Positions 50,248 through 64,000 are shown, counted from the stretch's first letter. The stretch is 64,000 nucleotides of DNA from an uncultured Clostridia bacterium (GCA_948472945.1 CAOKVX010000005.1:62001-126000); one strand, 5' to 3'. The notes: generated from the sequence alone by a model not told the origin. Numbers and translations: made by a program.

Positions 50248-51633
50248 TTATTTTCCCGTACAAAACTCACTAAAAATTCTGTCAAATAAATCTTCATCAA
50301 CAGTCTCTCCAATAATCATTCCAAGATACTCATAAGTGTCCATAATATCTATAGTAAGCATATCTTCCGACAAATCATTGTCAATTTCATTTAAAACATT
50401 TGTTAGTGACTCCTTTGCTTTACGCAAAAGTTCGAAATGTCTCATGCTAGTTATATATATTTCATTTTCAATATCAATTTCGTTATTCAAAAACATATTT
50501 TTAATAGAATTAATTAGTTCAGAGTAACCGGTTTTGTTAAATGTCGAATAATAAATACATACACTGCCCTCAAATAAGCTGCTGTCAAAATCTTTAGAAA
50601 TCTCTCTATCAATTTTATTAAGTAATACAATATGTGGAATACTACTAATTCTTTTGTATAACTCAATATCTCTTTCAGTTAAACTTTCAGATACATCAAT
50701 TACGTATAAAATAAGCTGGGCTTCGCTCAAATATTTAAGAGTTTTTTCAATTCCAATTTTCTCAATCTTATCTTCTGTCTCATGTATTCCTGCAGTATCA
50801 ATCAAATTAATATTAATATCTCCGATATTTACAGTGTACTCAATCACATCCCTGGTAGTCCCGGGAATTTCAGTTACTATAGCTCTATCCTCATTTAAAA
50901 AATTATTCATCAGCGACGATTTTCCGGCATTAGGTTTTCCGACAATTACAGTATCTATTCCTTCTTTAATAACTCTCCCGTAAGAAAATGAATCTATAAG
51001 TTTATCAATAACACACAAACATTGCCTTATGTCAACTTCAAGTTCGCTGTTATATCCGGTTAAATCATAATGTTCAGGGTCGTCAAGAGCGGACTCTATA
51101 TATGCGACATCATGAAGCAATCTATCTCTAATATCCTTTATTTTTGCGGACAAGTCCCCTCTCATCTGAGACATAGATGATTTAAGTGAATATTCGCTTT
51201 TTGAGCTTATGAGATTCATTACTGCTTCAGCCTGAGATAAATCAATTCTACCGCTTAGAAAAGCCCTTTTAGAAAACTCACCCGGTTCTGCAAGTCTGCC
51301 GCCAAGCTTTAAGATAATCTCAAGTATCTTTTTTGCTATAAATGAACCTCCGTGACAGTTTATCTCGGCAACATCATCTCTCGTATAAGAATTCGGTTTT
51401 TTAAAAACAGACACCATGACCTCGTCCACACAATTACCGTTGTACTCTATATATCCATAATGTATTGTATGTGAATCAATATCTTCAATATTAAAGTCGC
51501 TCTTACTCTTTCCCCTTTTAAAAATCTTACCTATTATACCAAATGTATCATCACCGCTTATCCTAACGATATTTATACCGGAATTACCTAAAGAAGTAGA
51601 TATAGCAGCGATAGTATCACTGTCTGACATCAC
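50248..51633 (-). CDS. mnmE: tRNA modification GTPase MnmE
   Basis: 'DTIAAISTSLGNSGINIVRISGDD', 'VIVGKPNAGKSSLMNNFLNEDRAIVTEIPGTTRDVIEY', C-terminal 'FDRIFSEFCTGK'. Confidence 0.97.
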   Translation of the reverse strand: MMSDSDTIAAISTSLGNSGINIVRISGDDTFGIIGKIFKRGKSKSDFNIEDIDSHTIHYGYIEYNGNCVDEVMVSVFKKPNSYTRDDVAEINCHGGSFIAKKILEIILKLGGRLAEPGEFSKRAFLSGRIDLSQAEAVMNLISSKSEYSLKSSMSQMRGDLSAKIKDIRDRLLHDVAYIESALDDPEHYDLTGYNSELEVDIRQCLCVIDKLIDSFSYGRVIKEGIDTVIVGKPNAGKSSLMNNFLNEDRAIVTEIPGTTRDVIEYTVNIGDININLIDTAGIHETEDKIEKIGIEKTLKYLSEAQLILYVIDVSESLTERDIELYKRISSIPHIVLLNKIDREISKDFDSSLFEGSVCIYYSTFNKTGYSELINSIKNMFLNNEIDIENEIYITSMRHFELLRKAKESLTNVLNEIDNDLSEDMLTIDIMDTYEYLGMIIGETVDEDLFDRIFSEFCTGK

Positions 51634-51689
51634 ATTCCTCCTGAAATATATTTTGAGGGTGAATCATTAAATGACCCACCCCCATTAAA

Positions 51690-52469
51690 TTATTCTTCGT
51701 CCTGACTAACATTACCATCATTATTATTATTATCACTATCAAATGATTCATGTCTATTATTCTTATTATATCTGTAATTTCCCTTATTCCTGTAACCGTT
51801 ATTTTTCCTTCTATAATTTCCTGAATAATTATCATCAACGCCTTTTTTGAGAGTAACGACAACTTTTCTGTAAGGCTCGTCACCCTCGCTATGTGTCTCA
51901 ACATATCTGTCTCCCTGAAGTGTCGAATGAATTATTCTTCTCTCATATGGATTCATTGGCTCAAGTACAACATTCTTTCTCGTACGTTTAACTTTATGTG
52001 CAATATTCCTAGCAAGATTTTCAAGCGTATCTTTTCTTCTCTGTCTATAATTTTCAGTGTCAATCTTTACTTTTATATAACCTTTTCCATCTTTGTTGGC
52101 AACGAGGTTTGTAAGATATTGGAGAGAATCAAGCGTCTGACCTCTTTTACCTATTAATATTCCCATATCAGGTCCCACAAGCTCTATATTCATCAGCGAT
52201 GTTTCCTCGTCATAATCAATGCTTATCTCAGCTTCTATCTCCATCGCTTTAAATACCTTTATAAGAAACTCTTTTACAGTATCTTTCAAATCATCATTTA
52301 ACTTAATACGTATTCTTGCATCTTTTTTTGCAAATAACCCTAATATACCGCTTGTTTCCTTTTCTATTACTTCATAAGTAACTTTGTCACTTGTAGCTTC
52401 AAGTTTTATCAACGCCTCGGTCAAGGCGTCTTCAACTGTCTTACCGGTGAATTCCATCCACTCTGACAT
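51690..52469 (-). CDS. jag: RNA-binding protein Jag/KhpB (Jag_N, KH, R3H)
   Basis: 'MEFTGKTVEDALTEALIKLEAT', 'GILIGKRGQTLDSLQYLTNLV', 'EPMNPYERRIIHSTLQGDRYVETHSEGDEPYRKVVV'. Confidence 0.94.
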   Translation of the reverse strand: MSEWMEFTGKTVEDALTEALIKLEATSDKVTYEVIEKETSGILGLFAKKDARIRIKLNDDLKDTVKEFLIKVFKAMEIEAEISIDYDEETSLMNIELVGPDMGILIGKRGQTLDSLQYLTNLVANKDGKGYIKVKIDTENYRQRRKDTLENLARNIAHKVKRTRKNVVLEPMNPYERRIIHSTLQGDRYVETHSEGDEPYRKVVVTLKKGVDDNYSGNYRRKNNGYRNKGNYRYNKNNRHESFDSDNNNNDGNVSQDEE

Positions 52470-52481
52470 ATTATAATCCTC

Positions 52482-53870
52482 CTATTCATCTGAACTGTCT
52501 TCAGATTCGACATCATTAGATTCGCTATAATCACGATTAAGCATGTTTGCAAAATCAGATATACTTCCATTTTTGATATTCTTGTTAATATAAAAATTCT
52601 TTGAGTTTTTCGAGCTGCCGGAAGTATTCTTTTTACTTGAATTATTTGTAGGTTTTGCTATTGAACTTACAGAACTGGTCTTCTGTTTCGTTATTTCCTG
52701 CATTCTTGTGGAATTTACATCAATTCCCTTTTTCTCCTGTTTTTTAATCTGTTTTTCCCTGTTCTTTTCTATCAGGTTGTCCAGACCAACTTTATTAAAG
52801 TACATATTAATAAATACACCCTGAACCGTTCTGAATATATTACCTGCAACCCAGTATAATCCGACACCTATTGGGAACATGAAACAAAAAGCTCCTGAAA
52901 CAAAAGGCATAATATTATTCATAGCATTCATAGACTGCATTGTAGTATTCTGATTGTTATTATTTGATGCGCTGCCGGCACTAGGATTCATAATAACCTT
53001 ATTATTAATAAACTGTGTCACAACGGCCAAAATCGGAATTATAATGGTCAAATTATTAAATTTCGGAGCTTCCATTATATTCATTGACAGAAAACTGTAA
53101 ATACCCGTTAACTCTCCGTATGACGAGTTTATTGAATCTGTTATCGCCGGATATGATTTAAGCATGTCCATGCTTAATAACTCTTTCCAATTTTCCAGCC
53201 TGAACTGACTTAATATATCCACAATATAATTACTTGCAGCCGCAGTAAACGAACCGTCTGCGGTAACGGAACTAATCGCTGCAACAATATCGTCGACACC
53301 GCTCAAAGACTGTGTAGTAACAAGCGAACTCGTAATATTTACGTCTGTAATACCGCTTTTATTGACAAAAGCGGCAAGATTATGTGTAAAAGTCTCTATG
53401 CTTATTCCCGATGTTGATACGGTATTAATAATATTCTCATATATTTCTTTAATCTGCGGTACATAAGCTGGAATATTATAAATAACACGGTACAGCGCAA
53501 AAAACAAAGGGAGGGTTATCAACATAGGAAGACATCCGGCCATCGGGCTTACCCCATACCTGCTGTATATGGCATTCTGTTCCATCTGCATCTTCTGCAT
53601 TGATTCCTGGTCTTTTTTACCCTTGTATTTTGCCTGAATGGCTTGTATTTCCGGAGATATAACCGAATTCAATTTAGAGAATTTCTGCTGTTTTATAGTA
53701 ATCGGAATAATGAGGGCGTTAACTATAAATGTAAATAAAATGATACATAAACCTGCATTATGAATCCCAAATATATCAAAAAAAGAATAGATTCCCTGCA
53801 GAATATATCCTAAAACTTTAGCTATAGGCCCTAATATAAGACCGTCATACTGTGTCAATATTACGTTCAT
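52482..53870 (-). CDS. yidC: Membrane protein insertase YidC/OxaI
   Basis: 'GLCIILFTFIVNALIIPITIKQQKFSKLNSVISPEIQAIQAKYKGKKDQESMQKMQMEQNAIYSRYGVSPMAGCLPMLITLPLFFALYRVI'. Confidence 0.95.
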   Translation of the reverse strand: MNVILTQYDGLILGPIAKVLGYILQGIYSFFDIFGIHNAGLCIILFTFIVNALIIPITIKQQKFSKLNSVISPEIQAIQAKYKGKKDQESMQKMQMEQNAIYSRYGVSPMAGCLPMLITLPLFFALYRVIYNIPAYVPQIKEIYENIINTVSTSGISIETFTHNLAAFVNKSGITDVNITSSLVTTQSLSGVDDIVAAISSVTADGSFTAAASNYIVDILSQFRLENWKELLSMDMLKSYPAITDSINSSYGELTGIYSFLSMNIMEAPKFNNLTIIIPILAVVTQFINNKVIMNPSAGSASNNNNQNTTMQSMNAMNNIMPFVSGAFCFMFPIGVGLYWVAGNIFRTVQGVFINMYFNKVGLDNLIEKNREKQIKKQEKKGIDVNSTRMQEITKQKTSSVSSIAKPTNNSSKKNTSGSSKNSKNFYINKNIKNGSISDFANMLNRDYSESNDVESEDSSDE

Positions 53871-53886
53871 CTAAAAAAATCCTCCT

Positions 53887-54108
53887 TCATGGAACAGGGT
53901 CATATCCACCTTTTGCAAAAGGATGACAACGCAATAATCTTTTAGTAGACAAATAGGCTCCCTTAAGGGAACCATATTTTTTAATAGCCTCTGCTGCATA
54001 TTCAGAACATGTAGGTATATATATACACGTAGGTCTTACTTTCAATGGTGATATATATCTTCTATATATTTTAATAATACATAATAAAATATTCTTCATA
54101 TCAATCAC
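53887..54108 (-). CDS. yidD: Membrane protein insertion efficiency factor YidD
   Basis: '[60 protein letters not shown]'. Confidence 0.95.
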   Translation of the reverse strand: MIDMKNILLCIIKIYRRYISPLKVRPTCIYIPTCSEYAAEAIKKYGSLKGAYLSTKRLLRCHPFAKGGYDPVP

Positions 54109-54433
54109 TAACTATATTATGAATCTTTCCCAAATGAATTAAAGCGTTGCAAATGTCATTATATGACTTCCCTTTTGCATAAATTCTGGCAATAATAACT
54201 ATATCATAGCCATTTTCAAATAAATCACAATTCAATCTGTAACTCTCTCGAATAAGTCTCGTTATTCTATGTCTGACGACGCTGTTACCTACCTTTTTGC
54301 TGACCGATATTCCTAACCGATTTTCATCCAAGCTATTTTTCAAAATATACATTACCAAATACTTATTTGCCAGGGATTTACCATTTTTATATACTTTTTG
54401 AAAATCTCTATTACTTTTAATATGAACAAACAA
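54101..54433 (-). CDS. rnpA: Ribonuclease P protein component
   Basis: '[29 protein letters not shown]'. Confidence 0.95.
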   Translation of the reverse strand: MFVHIKSNRDFQKVYKNGKSLANKYLVMYILKNSLDENRLGISVSKKVGNSVVRHRITRLIRESYRLNCDLFENGYDIVIIARIYAKGKSYNDICNALIHLGKIHNIVSD

Positions 54434-54489
54434 TTATTCTCTCCCGGAATATCAATCATATGACAACTACTATGCCACAAATATCAATA

Positions 54490-54624
54490 CTAAGCAGATA
54501 ATTTCTTTCTACCCTTGCTTCTTCTTCTTGCCAATACTTTTCTTCCATTAGCAGTTCTCATTCTCTTTCTGAAGCCATGCTCTCTTTTTCTTGCCCTCTT
54601 TTTAGGCTGAAATGTCATTTTCAT
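54490..54624 (-). CDS. rpmH: 50S ribosomal protein L34 (not in ORF track)
   Basis: Manual translation [44 protein letters not shown]. Confidence 0.97.
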   Translation of the reverse strand: MKMTFQPKKRARKREHGFRKRMRTANGRKVLARRRSKGRKKLSA

Positions 54625-54755
54625 TATATATACACCTCCTTAATTGTAACATTACCCTTTTGATAACGTATCAGAGTCATTATATTAAAATATGTAATGC
54701 TCGTCAAGTTATTTTTTAGGCTTTCTTCTATTTTTCACTATAATTTATCCTCACA

Positions 54756-54793
54756 AGTTATCCACGTTTTTATAGTTAATAACGTGGATAACT
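54756..54793. promoter_or_regulatory. oriC/dnaA promoter region: inverted DnaA-box pair
   Basis: AGTTATCCACGTT (54756-54768) and AACGTGGATAACT (54781-54793): 13-bp perfect inverted repeat containing TTATCCACG boxes. Confidence 0.85.
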
Positions 54794-54904
54794 CCATTTT
54801 GCATAAACAGAATGATTTATTTATTGAAAATTTTCATTATTTGTACTATTATAGATGTATATAGGTTCAAAATGGAGAAGTATTATATAAAGGAAGGTTA
54901 ATCG

Positions 54905-56281
54905 ATGGAAAACGAAATAAAAAACAAATGGCTTAATATATTAGAATATCTCAAAAATGAATTTAATATAACTGACGTAAGCTATAAAACATGGATTCTT
55001 CCTCTGAAACTACACTCTATTGACGAAGAAAACAACACCGCAATTATTGCCGTGAATGTAAAAGACGTCGGACAAATGGGGATATCCCACATTGTCAATA
55101 AATATAATCTTTTTCTACAGATATCAATAGAGGAGATAACAGGCTACCATCTCACTCTTAATTTTGTCAATTCAAGCGATTTATATTCTGAAGATACTGA
55201 AAAAGAAAAAAAGGAAACAAAACCAAATAAAAACATAAATATCAACCTCAATGAGAAATATAAATTTGATACATTCATCGTTGGAAAAAATAATTCACTC
55301 GCACACGCAGCGGCTTTGTCTGTTGCCGAATCACCGTTAAAGAGTGAATATAATCCGCTGTACATATATGGAGGGCCGGGGCTTGGTAAAACTCATCTCA
55401 TACACTCGATAGCACACTATATTATGGAACACTCTCCTAACCTGCAGGTACTTTACATAACAAGCGAAGACTATATAAGTGAAATTGTCGAAGCAATGAG
55501 AAAAAGTAAGCAGGACAGAACCGCCCTCAATAACATAAAGAAAAAATACAGGGAAGTTGATATACTGATGATAGACGATGTGCAGTTTATAATAGGAAAA
55601 GAGTCGACCCAGGAAGAGTTTTTCCATACGTTCAACGCTCTTTACGAACAGGGAAAACAGATAATTCTAACAAGCGACAAACATCCAAATCAGATGGAAA
55701 AACTTGACGAAAGATACAAGTCGAGATTCAACTGGGGTCTGCCAATTGACATTACTTCGCCTGATTACGAGACAAGACTGGCTATCCTTCAGGACAAGAA
55801 CGACAACAGCGAGATTAAACTTGACATAGATATATTAAAGTACGTTGCAGAAAATATTAAGACTAATATAAGAGACCTTGAGGGAGCTTATAACAAACTT
55901 ATTTTCCGCTCAAAACTCCAACACTGTGAAATTGAACTTGAAACTGCAATTGAAGACATTAAGGATTTGATACTGACAGACGAAAAAGTCAAGATAACAA
56001 ACGATTACATTATTAACGTAATTGTCGAGCATTACGGCGTTTCACTAGAGGAAATTAACTCAAAGAACAGAAGCCAGAAAATAGCTATGGTAAGACAGAT
56101 TTGTATGTACCTGTGCAGAAAATTTACCAACTCATCTTATGACGAAATTGGTTCCGCACTAGGAAACAGAGACAGAACTACGGTAATGCACGGTTATAAT
56201 AAGATAGAAGAAGACCTTAAAAATGACGTTTCACTTCAAAATGAAATAGAGATACTTAAAAGAATTATTAATCCACAATAA
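54905..56281 (+). CDS. dnaA: Chromosomal replication initiator protein DnaA
   Basis: 'KYKFDTFIVGKNNSLAHAAALSVAESP...NPLYIYGGPGLGKTHLIHSIAHYI', domain IV 'RDRTTVMHGYNKIEEDL'. Confidence 0.98.
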   Translation: MENEIKNKWLNILEYLKNEFNITDVSYKTWILPLKLHSIDEENNTAIIAVNVKDVGQMGISHIVNKYNLFLQISIEEITGYHLTLNFVNSSDLYSEDTEKEKKETKPNKNININLNEKYKFDTFIVGKNNSLAHAAALSVAESPLKSEYNPLYIYGGPGLGKTHLIHSIAHYIMEHSPNLQVLYITSEDYISEIVEAMRKSKQDRTALNNIKKKYREVDILMIDDVQFIIGKESTQEEFFHTFNALYEQGKQIILTSDKHPNQMEKLDERYKSRFNWGLPIDITSPDYETRLAILQDKNDNSEIKLDIDILKYVAENIKTNIRDLEGAYNKLIFRSKLQHCEIELETAIEDIKDLILTDEKVKITNDYIINVIVEHYGVSLEEINSKNRSQKIAMVRQICMYLCRKFTNSSYDEIGSALGNRDRTTVMHGYNKIEEDLKNDVSLQNEIEILKRIINPQ

Positions 56282-56355
56282 GATATTAATTATTAATTGT
56301 TTTATTTATATAATAAATGTGTATTCTCATAAGACTTTTACTAAACGTTAATTAC

Positions 56356-56525
56356 TGTTGATAATTATGATTGATAAAGTTAATAACTTTAATTTCATAC
56401 AATACTACATTAAAGTTATCCAATCAGATTAACATTAGATTAATCTGATATCACACTAAAAATACACGTACTCAAACCCTCATAAAATAAAGGTTTAAGT
56501 ACGTTATCAACACTGTTAACGTACT
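56356..56525. promoter_or_regulatory. dnaA-dnaN intergenic DnaA-box cluster and inverted repeats (oriC part)
   Basis: TGTTGATAA (56356-56364), TTATCCAAT (56416-56424), TTATCAACA (56504-56512); several hairpins. Confidence 0.75.
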
Positions 56526-56600
56526 CTGCTTACACTAACACTGTAAATTATATTATTTATATTTATATATAAGCTGACGCTGAAAGGAGAAAATACAATA

Positions 56601-57707
56601 ATGAAAATCATCTGCAATAAATCAGAACTTGTTAAAAGCACCAGCATAGTACTGAAAGCAGTTTCAGGTAAAACTACAATGCCAATTCTTGAATCAATAT
56701 TAATGGAAGCAGAGAACGGCATTATAAAAATGACAGGTAATGATATGGAAATGGGTATAGAAACCATTTTAAAAGGAGAGATTGTAAGAGAAGGAAGCGT
56801 ACTTGTCGAAGCAAAGATGTTCTCTGAATTTGTAAGAAAAATGCCTTCCGATGAGATAATAATAGAAACTTCCGATAACAGCGTTGCTATAACATCAGGA
56901 AAATCAGAGATAAAACTTTCAATAAAAGACAAGGATGAATTCCCTGCCCTTCCGGATATAGACAAAGATAAAAAAGTTACAGTATCACAGTTCACTTTGA
57001 GGGAAATGATTAGACAGACCATCCATTCAATATCGACTAACGAGAGCAGTAAACTAATGACAGGTGAGTTGTTTGAGATAAAGGAAAATGAATTTAAGAT
57101 AACCTCACTTGACGGATACAGGATTTCAATAAGAAAAGTATATTTAAAAGAAAGCTATGATACGGTAAAGGTTGTAATTCCGGGTAAAACACTTAATGAG
57201 ATAACCAAAATTATTAACGGAGGAATAGATGAGGAAGTAAATATATACTTTACCGACAAACATGTGCTCTTTGAGTTTGACGACACCATTGTTCTTTCAA
57301 GACTTATAGAAGGAGAATACTACAGAATAGACCAGATGCTGTCAGGTGATTATGAGACTAAGGTCATCGTCAACAAATCCGCAATATTTGGATGTATTGA
57401 CAGAGCTTCTCTTCTTATAAGAGATTCCGAGAAAAAGCCAATTGTTCTGAATGTAACAGATAACAATCTGAGAATAGAAGTAAATTCGTCGATGGGTTCT
57501 TTGGACGAACATATTGATATATCAAAAGAGGGACCTGATATTATGATTGCGTTTAATCCGAAATTTATGATAGATGCACTCAAGGTAATAGACGACGAGG
57601 ACATAACAATATATTTTATTAATTCAAAAGCGCCGTTCTTTATAAAAAATGACGACGGAAGCTACATTTATCTGATTGTTCCGGTAAAATTAAATGCCGT
57701 GATGTAA
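56601..57707 (+). CDS. dnaN: DNA polymerase III beta sliding clamp
   Basis: 'MKIICNKSELVKSTSIVLKAVSGKTTMPILESILMEAENG'; C-terminal 'YLIVPVKL'; between dnaA and recF. Confidence 0.97.
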   Translation: MKIICNKSELVKSTSIVLKAVSGKTTMPILESILMEAENGIIKMTGNDMEMGIETILKGEIVREGSVLVEAKMFSEFVRKMPSDEIIIETSDNSVAITSGKSEIKLSIKDKDEFPALPDIDKDKKVTVSQFTLREMIRQTIHSISTNESSKLMTGELFEIKENEFKITSLDGYRISIRKVYLKESYDTVKVVIPGKTLNEITKIINGGIDEEVNIYFTDKHVLFEFDDTIVLSRLIEGEYYRIDQMLSGDYETKVIVNKSAIFGCIDRASLLIRDSEKKPIVLNVTDNNLRIEVNSSMGSLDEHIDISKEGPDIMIAFNPKFMIDALKVIDDEDITIYFINSKAPFFIKNDDGSYIYLIVPVKLNAVM

Positions 57708-57732
57708 TAGAAAGGGTTAAAGATAATCAATT

Positions 57733-57938
57733 ATGGAAGAAATTAAACTTAGGGACGAATATATCAAATTGGGACAGGCGCTGAAATTGTCAGGACTTGC
57801 AGGTTCCGGTATAGACGCCAAATATTATATACAAAACGGTATGGTTAAGCTGAATAATAATGTCGTCTACGAGAGGGGAAAAAAGTGCTATGACGGTGAT
57901 ATTATTGAGTTTAACGGGGAAAAGGTAGTTGTAAGAGG

Positions 57939-57948
<10 letters not shown>
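57733..57948 (+). CDS. yaaA: S4 domain-containing protein YaaA
   Basis: 'LRDEYIKLGQALKLSGLAGSGIDAKYYIQNGMVKLNNNVVYERGKKCYDGDII'. Confidence 0.93.
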
Positions 57949-60969
<3,021 letters not shown>

Positions 60970-61104
60970 TATTATAAATGGGTATAAATATATCGACTAT
61001 ATTGTTTTACATATAAAAGTAATAATATTATTACTAATAATAGTTTGTATATAAAACTGTATGTAGGAGTATGAGTATATAACTTATAGTCTGGAGGACA
61101 TTTA

Positions 61105-63627
61105 ATGGATGAAAATATTTTTGACAAAATAAATGATGTTGACATAAAAAAGACTATGGAGAAGTCTTACATTGAATATGCAATGTCAGTAATAGCATCG
61201 AGGGCGTTACCTGACGTGAGGGACGGGCTGAAGCCTGTTCAGAGAAGGATTTTATATTCAATGATAGAACTCAATAACGGTCCCGACAAACCCCACAGGA
61301 AATGTGCGCGTATAGTCGGAGATACAATGGGTAAATATCATCCGCACGGAGATAGTTCAATATACGGAGCACTCGTAAATCTTGCACAGGAGTGGACTAC
61401 CAGATATCCTCTTGTAGATGGACACGGTAATTTTGGTTCAGTGGACGGCGACTCTGCAGCGGCCATGCGATATACTGAGGCAAGGCTTAGTAAAGTTTCA
61501 ATGGAAATGCTTGCAGATATAAAAAAAGACACCGTTGATTTTGTGCCTAACTTTGACGAGACTGAGAAAGAACCTACAGTACTTCCTTCGCGTATACCAA
61601 ATCTCCTTGTAAATGGAACTTCGGGTATAGCGGTAGGTATGGCGACTAATATACCGCCGCATAACCTTGGCGAAGTTATAAACGCTATTTTACATATAAT
61701 TAAAAAAGAAAAAGAAAATGAGGAAGTCTATATAGAGGAAGTTTTAGGCATAATAAAAGGGCCTGATTTCCCTACCGGGGCAACAATTCTGGGAACGAGG
61801 GGAATAGAAGATTCATACAGGACCGGACGCGGAAAAATAAGGGTGCGTGCCGTAACTGACATAGAGACAATGCCCGGAGGAAAAAACAGAATTATTGTAA
61901 CAGAACTTCCATACATGGTGAACAAGGCAAGACTTATCGAGAAGATTGCGGAACTACATAAGGACAAAAAGGTGGATGGAATCACTGATTTGCGCGATGA
62001 ATCGAGCCGTGAGGGAATGAGAATAGTCATAGAACTCAGAAAGGATGTCAATCCTAGTGTAGTTCTTAACATGCTCTACAAGCACAGCCAGCTTCAGGAT
62101 ACATTTGGAGTTATAATGCTTGCCCTTGTAAACAATGAGCCGAAAGTTATGAACATACTTGAGATGCTTAAGCTCTACCTTGCGCATCAGGAGGACGTAG
62201 TTACAAGGCGTACAAAATATGACCTTAACAAGGCTGAGGAAAAGGCTCATATATTAAAAGGACTTCTAATAGCCTTAGATAATATAGACGAGGTTATATC
62301 CATTATAAGGGCGTCTAAGACAACGGCCGACGCAAAGGCAAACCTTATTGACAGGTTTGAACTTTCCGAGATTCAGGCACAGAGTATTGTGGATATGCGT
62401 CTTCGTAAGCTTACAGGTCTTGAGAGAGAAGAAACTGAGAATGAATATAAAGAGACTATGGCTAAAATTGCCGAGTATAAAAAAATACTTGGAGACAGAT
62501 GTGAGCTTCTCGATGTCATATCAACTGAGCTTACGGAAATAAAAAATAAATACGGGGACGACAGGAAAACTTCAATTGGTTATGACGAGTATGATATCTC
62601 AATGGAAGATATGATACTTTGCGAGAATACAGTTATCGCTATGACAAGCCTGGGATATACCAAAAGAATGACGGTAGATAATTTCAGGAGCCAGCACCGC
62701 GGAGGCAAAGGTATCAAAGGAATGCAGACTATAGAGGACGATTACATTGAAGAATTATTTATGACAACCTCACACCATTATATTATGTTCTTTACGAACA
62801 AGGGAAGGGTATATAGACTGAAAGCATATGAGATTCCTGAAGCCGGAAGGACAGCAAGGGGAATGGCTATAGTAAATCTTCTTCAGGTCCAGCCTGACGA
62901 AAAGATAACGGCGGTTATTCCTATTAAGGAATATGAGGACGACAAGTACCTGTTTATGGCTACTAAAAACGGAATAGTAAAGAAAACACGCGTATCTGAA
63001 TATATGAATATCAGAAAAAAAGGATTACAGGCTATCAATCTGCGCGAGGACGACGAGCTTATTGAAGTTAAAATAACCGACGATACAACAGATATAATAC
63101 TAGTCACGAAAAACGGTATGTCAATAAGATTCAATGAAAATGACGTCAGGTCCACAGGAAGGACTTCGATGGGAGTAATCGGAATGAACCTTTCCTATGA
63201 CGATGAAATTATCGGAATGCAGCTTAACAGTCAGGGTTCGGATATACTCATCGTATCTGAAAAAGGCCTTGGAAAGCGCACGGACATTGAAGAATTCACC
63301 GTACAGAAACGAGGCGGAAAGGGAGTCAAATGTTACAAAGTGACTGACAAGAGCGGCATGGTTATCGGCGCAAAAGTCATGAATGAGGACAGAGAGGTTC
63401 TTATCATAACCAACGAGGGAATTATAATAAGAATTGCCGCAAGGGATATTTCAAAGCTTGGAAGAATCACAACAGGAGTTAAGCTTATGGATATTGACAG
63501 CGACAAAGACATATTTGTAGCTACAATAGCTAAGGTTAAAGACACAAATCCTGACGGAACCCCTATAACGGAGATTGAACATGAGGGTGATGATGATATA
63601 ATGGCTGATGAGAAAGATGCAGACTAA
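61105..63627 (+). CDS. gyrA: DNA gyrase subunit A
   Basis: '[31 protein letters not shown]', '[20 protein letters not shown]', GyrA-box '[11 protein letters not shown]'. Confidence 0.98.
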   Translation: MDENIFDKINDVDIKKTMEKSYIEYAMSVIASRALPDVRDGLKPVQRRILYSMIELNNGPDKPHRKCARIVGDTMGKYHPHGDSSIYGALVNLAQEWTTRYPLVDGHGNFGSVDGDSAAAMRYTEARLSKVSMEMLADIKKDTVDFVPNFDETEKEPTVLPSRIPNLLVNGTSGIAVGMATNIPPHNLGEVINAILHIIKKEKENEEVYIEEVLGIIKGPDFPTGATILGTRGIEDSYRTGRGKIRVRAVTDIETMPGGKNRIIVTELPYMVNKARLIEKIAELHKDKKVDGITDLRDESSREGMRIVIELRKDVNPSVVLNMLYKHSQLQDTFGVIMLALVNNEPKVMNILEMLKLYLAHQEDVVTRRTKYDLNKAEEKAHILKGLLIALDNIDEVISIIRASKTTADAKANLIDRFELSEIQAQSIVDMRLRKLTGLEREETENEYKETMAKIAEYKKILGDRCELLDVISTELTEIKNKYGDDRKTSIGYDEYDISMEDMILCENTVIAMTSLGYTKRMTVDNFRSQHRGGKGIKGMQTIEDDYIEELFMTTSHHYIMFFTNKGRVYRLKAYEIPEAGRTARGMAIVNLLQVQPDEKITAVIPIKEYEDDKYLFMATKNGIVKKTRVSEYMNIRKKGLQAINLREDDELIEVKITDDTTDIILVTKNGMSIRFNENDVRSTGRTSMGVIGMNLSYDDEIIGMQLNSQGSDILIVSEKGLGKRTDIEEFTVQKRGGKGVKCYKVTDKSGMVIGAKVMNEDREVLIITNEGIIIRIAARDISKLGRITTGVKLMDIDSDKDIFVATIAKVKDTNPDGTPITEIEHEGDDDIMADEKDAD

Positions 63628-63713
63628 TTTTCATATGCAAAGCATTTTGACTTAATATCGAGAAGTCAGCACATTATTAATAAAAACCAAATTCTAATAA
63701 GATGAGATTATTT

Positions 63714-63815
63714 TTAATCTTTTTGTAAGCCCTTAGCATATTGCTTTGGGCTTTTTCCATATCTTTTTTTAAACAGCCTTATATATTGTGAAACATTAGA
63801 GTATACCCGATTTAA
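63714..63815 (-). pseudogene. C-terminal remnant of an AraC-family regulator
   Basis: Minus-strand '..RVYSNVSQYIRLFKKRYGKSPKQYAKGLQKD' matches the AraC second-HTH end; no upstream AraC sequence in frame. Confidence 0.7.
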
Positions 63816-64000
63816 GAGAAGAATGAAAAAATATATTTTATCCGGAAATAAAGTAGGAGCAGCAAAAGGATATTTGATATAATCAGCGGAACAAGAGTAA
63901 ATCAGATTAAACAATATAATCTGGCTTCAATTTTTGTAATTTATTAATAGTTTAATATTCAGGTATGATATATTAAAATTCTAATATCTAAAATGATAAA

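Overview
The window is chromosomal DNA from an AT-rich, low-GC Gram-positive, probably a spore-forming Clostridia/Lachnospiraceae-type organism. It includes the replication-origin neighbourhood. The right ~20 kb has the classic oriC order: DUF4446-parB-parA / rsmG-mnmG-mnmE-jag-yidC-yidD-rnpA-rpmH on the minus strand, then dnaA-dnaN-yaaA-recF-gyrB-gyrA on the plus strand. The left ~44 kb is mostly housekeeping and sporulation genes: an ABC-2 exporter, an Orn/Lys/Arg decarboxylase-like protein, nfo, two G3E GTPases, mfd, pth, a GerA protein, a BlaI/M56 pair, metY, murA, tadA, a sigma/anti-sigma pair, cca, paired chromate transporters, rubrerythrin, ytvI, metK, a D-Ala-D-Ala carboxypeptidase and trmB. 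Features missing from the ORF track: a large (Bacillus-type) SRP RNA at 27110-27372 (-), a SAM-I riboswitch upstream of metK, tRNA-Arg(CCT), tRNA-Lys(CTT), rpmH, and a 58-aa DUF4250 gene. The strongest structural finding is the 1.36-kb non-coding gap between parA and rsmG. It holds four parS palindromes (two perfect TGTTTCACGTGAAACA, two with one change), spaced 243, 282 and 276 bp apart. They alternate with copies of a ~180-bp imperfect inverted-repeat element, and an inverted copy without parS sits next to parA. Other leads are a cNMP-binding protein next to a TPR protein with a possible Walker-A-less AAA-like domain, an M56 sensor with a His-rich insert and paired operator-like dyads, a G3E GTPase lacking the CxCC motif, a MITE-like inverted repeat at 4786-4941, a 19-bp shared intergenic repeat, competing hairpins around a DnaA box in the dnaA-dnaN gap, and an AraC pseudogene remnant at the right edge. 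No CRISPR array, prophage, transposase or defence island was seen.
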